34,242 nucleotides of DNA from Cellulomonas uda. Lineage in GTDB: Bacteria > Actinomycetota > Actinomycetes > Actinomycetales > Cellulomonadaceae. Below the pieces are notes generated by a model. It was not told where the DNA came from, did no database searches, and saw only the letters and a program-made list of their open reading frames with translations. A program made the translations under genes and the position numbers. Of the stretch, positions 7,435 through 15,449 are shown one piece after another (the first letter of the stretch is position 1; the number at the start of each line of letters is the position of its first letter). The DNA is taken from contig NZ_BJLP01000043.1 of assembly GCF_006538705.1 (NCBI RefSeq), positions 1 through 34,242 of the forward strand, read 5' to 3'.

Positions 7435-8331
7435 GTGATCCTCGAACCCTGGCGCCGCCGCGTCGGCACCGCCCTGTTCCTGCGGGTCGCGGGCCCCGAC
7501 GGCATCGCGAGCCGTGAGCGCATCCACGGCACGCCCGGTCCTCGCTGGTTCCCGCCCGACGCAGCGATCCGCCGCGTGCACGGTGACGCGTCGATGTTCG
7601 TCGGCGGCCTGCGCGCCCTGCTGGTGCAGTCGCTGCACCCCGCCGCGATGGCCGGGGTCGCGGGGCACTCCGGATACCGCGGTGACCCGTGGGGCCGCCT
7701 CGCGCGGACCAGCACGTTCCTCGCCGTGACCGCCTTCGGCACCGCCGACGACGCCCAGGCGGCGGTCGACCAGGTGCGCGCGGTGCACGCGCGGGTCCGC
7801 GGGCGCACGCCGCAGGGTGTGCCGTACCGCGCCGACGACCCCGACCTCCTGCGGTGGGTGCACGTCGCCGAGGTCGACTCGTTCCTGCGCGCCCACCAGC
7901 GGTTCGGCGCGCGGCGGCTCGACGCGCCCGGTGCCGACGCGTACCTGCGTGACGCGGCCGTCGTCGGGCGCGCGCTCGGCGCCGAGGACCTGCCCGAGAC
8001 CACCCGTGACCTCGCCGCCGCGATCGACGGGTACCGGCCCGTGCTCGCCGCCGGCGAGCAGGCACGCGACACCGCGCGGTTCCTGCTCCACGAGCCGCCC
8101 GTGCCCCCGGCGATGCGCGCCGGGTACGCGGCGCTCAGCGCCGCCGCCGTCGCGACGCTCCCGGCGTGGGCGGTCGCGGAGCTGGGTCTGCGTCGCGTCG
8201 GACCGGTGCGTCGCCCCGCGGCGCTCGCCGCGGGGCACGCGGCGGTCCGCACGATCCGGTTCGTGCTCGGCCCCGACGACGCGCGCCGCGTCAGCCGGGA
8301 GCCCGGCGCGGTCGGGGCGCCCCGCGGCTGA
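7435..8331 (+). CDS. MpaB/DUF2236 oxygenase-family protein
   Basis: A 298-residue protein of the DUF2236 family, which includes the haem-containing rubber oxygenase Lcp and the fungal MpaB oxygenase. Visible family features are LLVQSLHPAAMAGVAGHSGY (about 61-80), RLARTSTFLAVTAFG (about 87-101, containing the conserved Arg/Thr pair) and WVHVAEVDSFLRAHQRFG (about 139-156). The protein has no signal peptide, so it is probably cytosolic or peripheral, unlike secreted Lcp, and a natural substrate cannot be inferred. The GTG start is six bases after CACCAT, a weak -10-like box. Confidence 0.87.
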   Translation: MILEPWRRRVGTALFLRVAGPDGIASRERIHGTPGPRWFPPDAAIRRVHGDASMFVGGLRALLVQSLHPAAMAGVAGHSGYRGDPWGRLARTSTFLAVTAFGTADDAQAAVDQVRAVHARVRGRTPQGVPYRADDPDLLRWVHVAEVDSFLRAHQRFGARRLDAPGADAYLRDAAVVGRALGAEDLPETTRDLAAAIDGYRPVLAAGEQARDTARFLLHEPPVPPAMRAGYAALSAAAVATLPAWAVAELGLRRVGPVRRPAALAAGHAAVRTIRFVLGPDDARRVSREPGAVGAPRG

Positions 8332-8445
8332 CCCCCCCCTGTCGCACGGGCGTCGCCCTGACGCGCGCCCTTGCGGCGCGGCGCCGGACGCGCGAGCGTG
8401 GCGGCGGGACCGGTCGACCCGGCCGGCGCGGACACGGGAGACCCC

Positions 8446-9879
8446 ATGACGCAGGCGCAGCAGACTTTCGATGTGGTCGTGATCGGCGGGGGAGCGGTCG
8501 GGGAGAACGCCGCGGACCGGGCGTCGCGCACCGGGCTCCACGTGGCGCTCGTCGAGTCGGCGCTCGTCGGCGGCGAGTGCTCCTACTGGGCGTGCATGCC
8601 GTCGAAGGTGCTGCTGCGGCCCGACGCCGCGTGCGAGGCCGCACGCCGCACGCCGGGCGTGCGCGACCCCGGGGACCTCGATGTCGCCGCCGTGCTCGCG
8701 CGGCGCGACGAGATCACGCACCGGTGGGACGACTCGTCGCAGGCGGACTGGGTCGCGGGCGCGGGGCTCACGCTGCTGCGCGGGCACGCGCGGTTCACCG
8801 GACCTCGCGCGCTCGTCGTCGAGTCCGACGACGGGACGGTCGAGGTCGAGGCGCGGCACGCGGTCGTCGTGGCGACCGGCTCGCTGCCGACGATCCCACC
8901 GGTCGACGGGCTGGCCGCCGCGCGACCGTGGACCAGCCGCGACGCGACGTCCGCGCAGCACGTGCCCGCGCGGCTCGCGGTGCTCGGCGGGGGAGTCGTG
9001 GCGTGCGAGCTCGCCACCGCCTTCGCGAGCCTCGGAAGCCGCGTGACCGTGCTCGTCCGGGGCGACGCCCTGCTCGCGGGCGCCGAGCCGTTCGCCGGCG
9101 CCGCCGTGCTCGCGTCGCTGCGCGCGCGCGGCGTCCGCGTCGTCCTCGGGGCGCAGGCCAGACGCGTGCACCGGGACGCCGACGGGGTCCACGTCACCCT
9201 CGACGACGAGGACGTCACTGCCGACGAGCTGCTCGTCGCGACGGGTCGCCACCCGCGCACCCGCGACCTCGGCCTCGAGACGATCGACCTCGAGCCCGGC
9301 GCACCGCTCGAGGTCGACGACGCGCTCGCGGTCCCCGGTGTGCCGTGGCTGTTCGCGGTCGGCGACGTGACCGGCCGGACCGGCACCACGCACCAGGGCA
9401 AGTACGACGCGCGGGTCGCGGGCGACGTGGTCGCCGCCCGGTTCGGGCCCGACGAGGCCGCGCGCCGCGCCGAGGCGTCCGCGGGCCCCTGGAGCCGGTA
9501 CCGGGCCAGCGCGGACCACGCGGCCGTGCCGCAGGTCGTCTTCACGCAGCCCGAGGTCGCGTGGGTCGGGCTGACCGAGCGCGCCGCGCGGGACGCGGGG
9601 CTCGCCGTGCGGACCGTGGCCTACGAGCTCGCGGACGTCGCGGGAGCGAGCGTCATCTCACCCGACTACGCGGGCCGGGCGCAGCTCGTGCTCGACACCG
9701 CGCGCGACGACGTGGTCGTCGGCGCCACGTTCGTCGGGCCCGACGCCGCCGAGATGCTGCACGCGGCCACGATCGCCGTGGTCGGCGAGCTGCCGCTCGC
9801 GCGGCTGTGGCACGCCGTGCCGTCGTACCCGACGGTCAGCGAGGTGTGGCTGCGGTTCGCCGAGAGCGCCGGCCTCTGA
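8446..9879 (+). CDS. FAD-dependent disulfide oxidoreductase (Lpd/MerA-like)
   Basis: A 477-residue class I pyridine nucleotide-disulfide oxidoreductase. The FAD Rossmann motif GGGAVG lies at residues 14-19 and the redox-active CxxxxC at Cys45 and Cys50 (GGECSYWACMPSK). A second, NAD(P)-binding GGGVVACELA is near residue 184, the second FAD motif FAVGDVTG near 304, and the dimer-interface HAVPSYPTVSE near the C-terminus. It is not beside 2-oxoacid dehydrogenase or mercury genes, so neither dihydrolipoamide dehydrogenase nor mercuric reductase can be claimed. A soluble oxidoreductase of unknown partner is most likely. The ATG at 8446 has GGGAG five bases upstream. It ends convergently with the binding-protein gene after 23 bases. 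Confidence 0.9.
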   Translation: MTQAQQTFDVVVIGGGAVGENAADRASRTGLHVALVESALVGGECSYWACMPSKVLLRPDAACEAARRTPGVRDPGDLDVAAVLARRDEITHRWDDSSQADWVAGAGLTLLRGHARFTGPRALVVESDDGTVEVEARHAVVVATGSLPTIPPVDGLAAARPWTSRDATSAQHVPARLAVLGGGVVACELATAFASLGSRVTVLVRGDALLAGAEPFAGAAVLASLRARGVRVVLGAQARRVHRDADGVHVTLDDEDVTADELLVATGRHPRTRDLGLETIDLEPGAPLEVDDALAVPGVPWLFAVGDVTGRTGTTHQGKYDARVAGDVVAARFGPDEAARRAEASAGPWSRYRASADHAAVPQVVFTQPEVAWVGLTERAARDAGLAVRTVAYELADVAGASVISPDYAGRAQLVLDTARDDVVVGATFVGPDAAEMLHAATIAVVGELPLARLWHAVPSYPTVSEVWLRFAESAGL

Positions 9880-9902
9880 GGGTCCGGGGCGCGCCCGCGG
9901 CG

Positions 9903-10904
9903 TCAGCCGAGCGAACCGTCGCTGGACAGGACCAGCCCGATCGCCGCCTCGCCCTTGCGCACGGCCTCACCGATGAGCGCGAAGTCGTACGCCGTGAAGT
10001 CCGTGAACACCAGGCCGTACGTCTCCTCGAGCCCGGGCTGGCAGAACGGGCGCTCGGGGCACTCCGCCGGCCCGGCGAGCGTGAGCCCGCCCGCGCACGC
10101 CTCGGCGAGCTCCGAGAGCGTGGTGACGCCGTGCTCGTCGGCGAACTCCTGCGTCACCGCGAACGCGTTCTGGTCCTGCGCCGCCGACGCCGTGCCCACG
10201 ACGAGACCGCGCTCCTTCGCGAGCGGCTCGAGGGCCGCGACCGTCGCGTCGACGTCGCCCGACGCGACCGGCTCGGCGTCGGCCCCGTTGACCGTGGTGT
10301 TGAGGAACTCCGCGAGCGTCGCGGCGTACTCCGGGACCACCGCGAGCTCGCCCGACTCGAGCGCCGGCAGGTACGTCTCGCGGGCACCGATCTCCCGGAC
10401 CTGCGCCTGGTACCCGGCGCTGCGCAGGACCTCGGCGTAGATGTTGGCGAGCGTGCTGCTCTCGGAGAAGTTCGCGGCGCCGACGACCACCGACGCGCCC
10501 TCACCCGACTGCTCGCTCGCCGCGAGGCCCTCGTCCTCGACGAACGCCGCCGCGACCTCGCTGGACGTCTGGCGGTCGATGTCGACGGCCTTGTTGAGCG
10601 CGATGAGGCGCTCGGTGTCGAGCGCGTCCGAGACCGTGTCGAGCAGCGGGACCAGCGTGGGGTGCGCCTCGGCCACCGACGCGCTGACCGCCGGGATGAC
10701 GTTGTCGGCGTTCTGCAGGGTCTTGTCGTCCTCCAGCACGACGAGCTGCTCACCCGCGACGGGCTCGCAGGCACCGCCCGTGGCGGACGACGCGTTCGTC
10801 GGGTCCGCCTTGCCGCCGCCCGAGCCCGGGTCGCCGCAGCCGGCGAGCGCGATCAGGGACGCGGCGAGGGACAGCACGGCGAGGCGCTTGCGGTTCGGGG
10901 ACAC
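9903..10904 (-). CDS. Compatible-solute ABC binding lipoprotein, permuted OpuAC/ProX fold
   Basis: A 333-residue extracytoplasmic binding protein of the glycine betaine/choline (OpuAC, ProX, OsmF) family. A lipoprotein signal ends LIALAGC (Cys23). The domain order is unusual. Residues about 50-127 (EQLVVLEDDKTL, NVIPAVSASV, LIALNKAVDI, AAAFVEDEGL) match what is normally the C-terminal quarter. Residues about 138-330 (VVVGAANFSESSTLANIYAE, RETYLPALESGE, EAVRKGEAAIG, SSDG) match what is normally the N-terminal three quarters, and the protein stops just after SSDG. A linker of about 10 residues joins the old ends. The GTG at 10904 has GGAGG four bases upstream. An in-frame ATG at 11033 would add 43 residues encoded by tandem repeats. 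It is the last gene of the transporter operon. Confidence 0.9.
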   Translation of the reverse strand: MSPNRKRLAVLSLAASLIALAGCGDPGSGGGKADPTNASSATGGACEPVAGEQLVVLEDDKTLQNADNVIPAVSASVAEAHPTLVPLLDTVSDALDTERLIALNKAVDIDRQTSSEVAAAFVEDEGLAASEQSGEGASVVVGAANFSESSTLANIYAEVLRSAGYQAQVREIGARETYLPALESGELAVVPEYAATLAEFLNTTVNGADAEPVASGDVDATVAALEPLAKERGLVVGTASAAQDQNAFAVTQEFADEHGVTTLSELAEACAGGLTLAGPAECPERPFCQPGLEETYGLVFTDFTAYDFALIGEAVRKGEAAIGLVLSSDGSLG

Positions 10905-10919
10905 GGTGCCTCCAGGGCG

Positions 10920-11003
10920 GCGGGTGACGGGGCGGACGACGAGGCGGGTGACGGGGCGGACGACGAGGCGGGTGACGGGGCGGACGACGAGGCGGACGAC
11001 GAG
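10920..11003. repeat. 24-bp tandem repeat, 3.5 copies
   Basis: Three identical 24-base units (10920-10943, 10944-10967, 10968-10991) and a 12-base half unit (10992-11003) fill most of the gap between the first permease and the binding protein. The unit is a multiple of three. On the minus strand it reads as RLVVRPVT repeated, in frame with the binding protein and with an ATG at 11033 that overlaps the permease stop. Direct observation. Confidence 0.95.
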
Positions 11004-11029
11004 GCGGAACGGACGGACCTCACGAGCGC

Positions 11030-11800
11030 TCATCGCGCGGTCCCATTCGAACGGCGGCCGCCGGCGGCGGCAACCGGTGGCACGGGATCCGCGGCCGTGA
11101 GGGCGCGGCGGGTGCGCCGGGGTCCGGACCGGCGTGCCGCGTCGCGCACGCCGCGCGGCGTGACGGCGCGCTGGGCGAGCGCGAGCAGACCCTCGGCGAC
11201 CAGGCACAGCACCGCGACGAGCAGACCGCCCGCGAGCACCTGCCCGTAACGCTGCGTCGCGAACCCCGAGACGACGACCGACCCGAGGCTGCGCCCACCG
11301 ACGAGCGCGGCGAGCGGGACGGTGGCCAGGACCTGCACCACGGCCGTGCGCACGCCCGCGGCCACGAGCGGGACCGCGAGCGGCAGCTCGACGAGCCACA
11401 GCCGGCGGGCACCGCTCATCCCGAGCCCGCGCGCGGCGTCCAGGACGTCGCGGTCGACCCCCGCGAGGCCCGTCACGGTGTTGGTCAGCAGGGGTGGGAC
11501 CGCGAAGACCGCGCACGCGACGACGGTCGCCGGGTTGCCGAACAGCCCGGCCGAGGCGAGCAGCGTCAGGAGCGCGAGCGTCGGCAGCGCGCGCGTGGTG
11601 TTCGCGACGAGCACGCCGAGCGTGCCGCCGCGCCGGGCACGTCCCAGCCACACGCCCGCGGGCAGCGCGACGACCGCGGCGAGCAGCACGGCGAGCGCCG
11701 TGACCTGCAGGTGCGTGGCGGTCAGCGCGAGCACGCCGTTGCGACCCGTCCAGTTCAACGGGTCGTTGAGCCACGCGAACGCCTCGGTCAGCAGGTCCAC
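11030..11800 (-). CDS. Compatible-solute ABC transporter permease
   Basis: A 256-residue inner-membrane permease of the ProW/OpuCB type with about five to six helices. It carries the EAA loop ARGLGMSGARRLWLVELPLAVP (about residues 123-144), which contacts the ATPase. It should form the channel with the second permease immediately upstream (gap 25 bases), the binding lipoprotein downstream and the divergent ATPase. The GTG at 11800 has a GGGGGT ribosome binding site. The last 40 residues are a polar, Arg- and Pro-rich tail that is unusual for the family and probably cytosolic. Confidence 0.93.
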   Translation of the reverse strand: MDLLTEAFAWLNDPLNWTGRNGVLALTATHLQVTALAVLLAAVVALPAGVWLGRARRGGTLGVLVANTTRALPTLALLTLLASAGLFGNPATVVACAVFAVPPLLTNTVTGLAGVDRDVLDAARGLGMSGARRLWLVELPLAVPLVAAGVRTAVVQVLATVPLAALVGGRSLGSVVVSGFATQRYGQVLAGGLLVAVLCLVAEGLLALAQRAVTPRGVRDAARRSGPRRTRRALTAADPVPPVAAAGGRRSNGTAR

Positions 11801-11825
11801 GCCGACCCCCGGTGGCCGCGGCCCG

Positions 11826-12509
11826 TCATGCCCGCACCCGCTCGTCCCGCACCGCGCGCCACGGCGTCAGGAGCCGACCCACGAGCACGACGAGCAGGTC
11901 GGCGACGAGCGCGAGCAGGACGCACAGGACCGTCGCGGTCATGATCTCCGCGTGGTAGTCGCTGCGGAACCCGCGGAACATCAGCTGCCCCAGCCCGCCG
12001 TACCCGACCACCACGCCGACCGTCACGAGCGCCACGGTCGTCACGGTCGCGACACGCACCCCCGCGACGATGCTCGGCAGCGCCTGCGGCAGCTCGACCT
12101 GCAGCAGCATCCGCACGCGCCCGTACCCCATGCCGCGCGCGGCGTCCGTGACCGCCGGGTCCACCCCGGCCAGGCCGACGAGCACGTTGCGCACGAGCAC
12201 CAGCAGCGCGTAGAGGACGAGCCCGATGAGCACGGTCGTGCGCCCGATGCCCGTGTAGGGCGCGAGCAGCGCGAACAAGGCGAGGGACGGCACGGTGTAG
12301 AGCACCCCGGCCGTCCCGACGACCGGCCCGGCGAGCCGCGGCCGCAGGTGCGCGACGAACGCGAGCGGGAGCGCGACGACGAGCGCGAGCAGCACGGCCT
12401 GCACGGTGAGCGACACGTGCTGGCCGAGCGCGCGCTGGATGTCCTCGGAGTTGCGCGCCACGTAGTCCCACGAGAACCACGGGTTGGGTGGCGCGTCGGT
12501 CGTGGACAT
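11826..12509 (-). CDS. Compatible-solute ABC transporter permease (first gene of operon)
   Basis: A 227-residue permease of the ProW/OpuCD family. A short N-terminal region (PWFSWDYVARNSEDI) precedes five or six helices. The EAA loop DAARGMGYGRVRMLLQVELP lies near residues 126-145. It pairs with the permease downstream. The ATG at 12509 is seven bases after TACCTT with no ribosome binding site, so the operon message is probably leaderless. The ATPase gene starts 108 bases away on the other strand, so both promoters lie in one short divergent region. Substrate (glycine betaine, choline, carnitine or a related solute) is inferred from the family only. Confidence 0.93.
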   Translation of the reverse strand: MSTTDAPPNPWFSWDYVARNSEDIQRALGQHVSLTVQAVLLALVVALPLAFVAHLRPRLAGPVVGTAGVLYTVPSLALFALLAPYTGIGRTTVLIGLVLYALLVLVRNVLVGLAGVDPAVTDAARGMGYGRVRMLLQVELPQALPSIVAGVRVATVTTVALVTVGVVVGYGGLGQLMFRGFRSDYHAEIMTATVLCVLLALVADLLVVLVGRLLTPWRAVRDERVRA

Positions 12510-12617
12510 GGCAGCGAAGGTAGACCCGCCCTCCGACACGCGCCCGGCGAGCGCCCGACCAGGGCGGACGACGCTGGGGGCTCGCGGTTGTCGGTGCGCG
12601 CCGTTAGCGTCCCTCGC

Positions 12618-13649
12618 GTGGACGACGAGTGGGCGATCCGGTTCGAGCACGCGGCCAAGACCTACGCCGCGGGCTCGTCGGCGTCCCGCGCGCACGCCCC
12701 CGCCGCGGTCGACGACCTGTCGCTCGACGTGCGCACGGGCGAGGTGCTCGTGCTCGTCGGACCGTCAGGGTGCGGCAAGTCGACGACGCTGCGGATGGTC
12801 AACCGCCTCGTCGAGCCGACGGGCGGCCGCGTGCTCGTCGAGGGCCGCGACGTCGCGACGCTCGACGTGGTCGAGCTGCGTCGGCACGTCGGCTACGTGA
12901 TCCAGAACGTGGGCCTGTTCCCGCACCGCACGGTCGCGCAGAACGTCGCCACCGTCCCGCGTCTGCTCGGCTGGGACCGCGGGCGTACCCGCACGCGCGT
13001 CGCGGAGCTGCTGGAGCTCGTCGGGCTCGCGCCGGACCGGTACGCGCGGCGCTACCCGCACGAGCTGTCGGGCGGCGAGCGTCAGCGCGTGGGGGTGGCC
13101 CGTGCGCTCGCGACGGACCCGCCCGTGCTTCTCATGGACGAGCCGTTCGGTGCGGTCGACCCGGTGGGCAGGCGCCGGCTGCAGGACGAGTTCGCGCGCA
13201 TCCAGCGCGAGCTCGGCACCACGGTCATGCTCGTGACGCACGACGTCGACGAGGCGGTCCGCATGGCCGACCGGGTCGCGGTCATGAGCACCGGCGGCCA
13301 CGTCGAGCAGCTCGCGCCCCCGCTCGACGTCGTCGCCCGGCCCGCGACGCCCGCGGTCGCCGACCTCGTCGGCCGCGGGCGCACCGCCCGCCTCCTCGCC
13401 CTCGGCCGCCTGGCCCGGGACGACGTCGACCCGGCGACGACCGCACCCGCGGGAGCGCCCGTCGTGCAGCTCGGCGACGAGCTGGGTGAGGTCCTCGACG
13501 CGATCGCGAGCGACGGGGTGAGGGCGGCGGCCGTGCACGACGGGCGCACCCCGATCGGCGCCGTGACCGCGGCTGACGTCCTGACCGCGCTGCGCCGGCT
13601 CGTCGCGGGCCCGGCGGACGTCACCCCGGGCGGGACGACGACGGCCTGA
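12618..13649 (+). CDS. Compatible-solute ABC transporter ATPase with C-terminal CBS region
   Basis: A 343-residue ATPase of the ProV/OpuCA type that powers the transporter encoded divergently. Walker A GPSGCGKS lies at residues 48-55, the Q-loop in [13 protein letters not shown], the signature LSGGE at about 150, Walker B with LLMDEPFG near 172, and the switch His in LVTHDVDEA near 206. After the ATPase domain the C-terminus (about 275-335) resembles a single CBS-like repeat; related OpuA ATPases use tandem CBS domains to sense ionic strength. The GTG at 12618 is seven bases after TAGCGT (leaderless type). The stop lies in a 15-bp tandem repeat shared with the convergent gene. Confidence 0.94.
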   Translation: MDDEWAIRFEHAAKTYAAGSSASRAHAPAAVDDLSLDVRTGEVLVLVGPSGCGKSTTLRMVNRLVEPTGGRVLVEGRDVATLDVVELRRHVGYVIQNVGLFPHRTVAQNVATVPRLLGWDRGRTRTRVAELLELVGLAPDRYARRYPHELSGGERQRVGVARALATDPPVLLMDEPFGAVDPVGRRRLQDEFARIQRELGTTVMLVTHDVDEAVRMADRVAVMSTGGHVEQLAPPLDVVARPATPAVADLVGRGRTARLLALGRLARDDVDPATTAPAGAPVVQLGDELGEVLDAIASDGVRAAAVHDGRTPIGAVTAADVLTALRRLVAGPADVTPGGTTTA

Positions 13650-13707
13650 GCGTCACAGGCCTGAGCGTCACAGGCCCGAGCGTCACCGGCCCGAGCGTCA
13701 CAGGCCT
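13648..13707. repeat. 15-bp tandem repeat, four copies, at a convergent gene junction
   Basis: Four near-identical 15-base units (GAGCGTCACAGGCC plus C or T) begin at 13648, 13663, 13678 and 13693. The array includes the last two bases of the ATPase stop on the plus strand and all of the stop (13700-13698) of the transporter gene on the minus strand. It may have arisen by slippage and may serve as a junction or termination region. The role is inference. Confidence 0.9.
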
Positions 13708-15287
13708 CCGAGGATGCGCCCGACGACGATCTTGGTGATCATCGCGGCCGGGTAGACCAGCGCGTACCCGAGCGCCACACGGGCGTCGTACTGCGTGCGC
13801 GCGTTGGCGAACGCGAGGATCGCGGGCTGTGTCTGGGCGCCGCTCATGATCCCGGACAGGCGCGTGCCGCCGACCCGGAACACCCGCCGCATGACGACGT
13901 ACAGACCCGCGGACACGAAGCCGGTCACGACGACGCCGAGCACGAGGATCCTCAGCCACTCGCCGGACGTGAAGGCCGCACCGATCTGGCCGCCGGCGCG
14001 CGAGCCGGCCTGTGCCAGGAAGATCAGCAGGCCGAGCTCGGACATCGCCTGTGCCGCGGTGTACGGCATCGCCGTCACGACCGGGCCGATACGGCCGATC
14101 CTGCCGAGGACGAGGCCGATGAGCAGCGTGCCGAACGCCGACCCGATGGTGAACACACCGCCCGGCACGGGGATGTGGATCGTGCCGAGCAGGATCCCGG
14201 CGGCCATCCCGAGGCCGAGCACCACGGGCACGATGTCGGACAGCCCGCGCGAGGAGTCACCGAACCACGTCGAGACCTCGGGCATGCGCTCACGCGGCGC
14301 GATCACCCGGACCCGGTCCCCGAGCTGCAGCTGCAGGTCGTCGGTCGCGAGCATGTCGACGTCCCCGCGCCGCACGCGGGACACGGTCGCACCGAACCGG
14401 TGCAGCAGGTCGAGCTCGCCGACGGTGCGTCCCGCGGCGTGCTCCGCGGAGACGGTGATGCGGCGCATGTCGAGGTACTGGCGGTCCGTCTCGAGGTGGT
14501 GCGACGAGGTGTGGCCGAGCTCGCGGGTGACGGCGTCGATGTCCTCGTGCGGCCCGACGACGGTGACGAGGTCGTCGAGCAGCAGCAGGTCGGTGCCGCC
14601 GGCGGTCCGGATCGGCGACGTCTCGCCGCGGCGCACGCGGGAGAACTTGATGCGGTCGCCGTGCAGCTCCTCGAGCTCCTGGACGCTGAGGTTGGCGTCG
14701 ACCTCGACGCGCACGGTGCGGCTCACGAGCGTGGGCGGCGCGTCCGCGTCCTGACCGCGGTGCCGCAGCGCGGCGGACACGGCGACGAGCATCCCGACGA
14801 CGCCGAACAGGTAGGTCACCGCGTAGCCGATGGTCGGTCCGGTGTCGTCGCCCGCGGCGTCGCGCGCGGCGGCGAGCGCGGGGGTGTTGGTCACGGCCCC
14901 CGCCCAGGAGCCGGCGACGACGGGGTCGTCGAGGCGCAGCAGACCGCCCACCGCGACCGCGAGGGCGGCGCTCGCGACGAGCACGCCCGCGACCGCGAGG
15001 ATCGGCCCGAGGCTGCGGCGCAGGGACGAGAAGAACGTGGCGCCGGAGATGATCCCCACGCAGAACGTGAACAGCGCGAGCCCGAGCGTGCCCATCGCCT
15101 CGGGGATCTCCAGGTGCACGTCGTACGACCCGGCCCACGCCGCGAGGCCGATCGACAGCAGGAGGACGGCCGCGGCACCCAGGCCGACGCCGCGCACCTT
15201 GACGTGCCCGATCGCGGAGCCGATCCCGATCGCGGCGAAGAGCAGCAGAACGGGCTGCTCGGCGAGGAACTCGAACACCTGGGACAT
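13698..15287 (-). CDS. AspT/YidE-family transporter with two TrkA-C (RCK_C) domains
   Basis: A 529-residue membrane protein of the aspartate:alanine exchanger (AspT/YidE/YbjL) family. It has an N-terminal membrane half (about 1-175) and two consecutive soluble TrkA-C domains (about 190-270, [18 protein letters not shown] onward; and about 280-360, [18 protein letters not shown] onward). A second membrane half (about 370-529) contains [11 protein letters not shown] and [17 protein letters not shown]. Members are antiporters or uncharacterised permeases; the substrate cannot be inferred. The ATG at 15287 has ACGGAGCA as a ribosome binding site. It is a single-gene unit between convergent and divergent neighbours. 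Confidence 0.9.
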   Translation of the reverse strand: MSQVFEFLAEQPVLLLFAAIGIGSAIGHVKVRGVGLGAAAVLLLSIGLAAWAGSYDVHLEIPEAMGTLGLALFTFCVGIISGATFFSSLRRSLGPILAVAGVLVASAALAVAVGGLLRLDDPVVAGSWAGAVTNTPALAAARDAAGDDTGPTIGYAVTYLFGVVGMLVAVSAALRHRGQDADAPPTLVSRTVRVEVDANLSVQELEELHGDRIKFSRVRRGETSPIRTAGGTDLLLLDDLVTVVGPHEDIDAVTRELGHTSSHHLETDRQYLDMRRITVSAEHAAGRTVGELDLLHRFGATVSRVRRGDVDMLATDDLQLQLGDRVRVIAPRERMPEVSTWFGDSSRGLSDIVPVVLGLGMAAGILLGTIHIPVPGGVFTIGSAFGTLLIGLVLGRIGRIGPVVTAMPYTAAQAMSELGLLIFLAQAGSRAGGQIGAAFTSGEWLRILVLGVVVTGFVSAGLYVVMRRVFRVGGTRLSGIMSGAQTQPAILAFANARTQYDARVALGYALVYPAAMITKIVVGRILGGL

Positions 15288-15342
15288 CGCTGCTCCGTGG
15301 CGCTAGGGACGCCGCGGGGATGGCGGCGCTGCCGTCACCCAT

Positions 15343-15369
15343 TCAAGGGCGCGCCGGGAGCGCCGATCT
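15343..15369 (+). promoter_or_regulatory. FliA/WhiG-like promoter motif upstream of the cutinase-like gene
   Basis: TTCAA (15342-15346) and GCCGAT (15362-15367) are separated by 15 bases, resembling the actinobacterial motility sigma consensus (CTCA[A/C]-N15-17-GCCGAA) and the wider FliA/WhiG -10 GCCGATAA. A transcript would begin about 75 bases upstream of the GTG at 15450. A separate leaderless-type -10 (TACGGT) lies closer to the gene, so this would be a second promoter. Inference from motif similarity. Confidence 0.35.
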
Positions 15370-15449
15370 GGTCCCAAAGACCCGGGTGCCCACCCGCGTA
15401 CCCCGAATCGGGCATGTGCGCGGCTCGTCCCGGTCGCTACGGTGACCGC

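Noticed and set aside
6517..9519. 1000-codon open frame on the minus strand
   Set aside because: It is opposite three well-supported plus-strand genes and has only Arg/Gly/Val-rich low-complexity sequence.
10920..11003. CRISPR-like array
   Set aside because: The units are directly adjacent with no spacers and lie within an operon.
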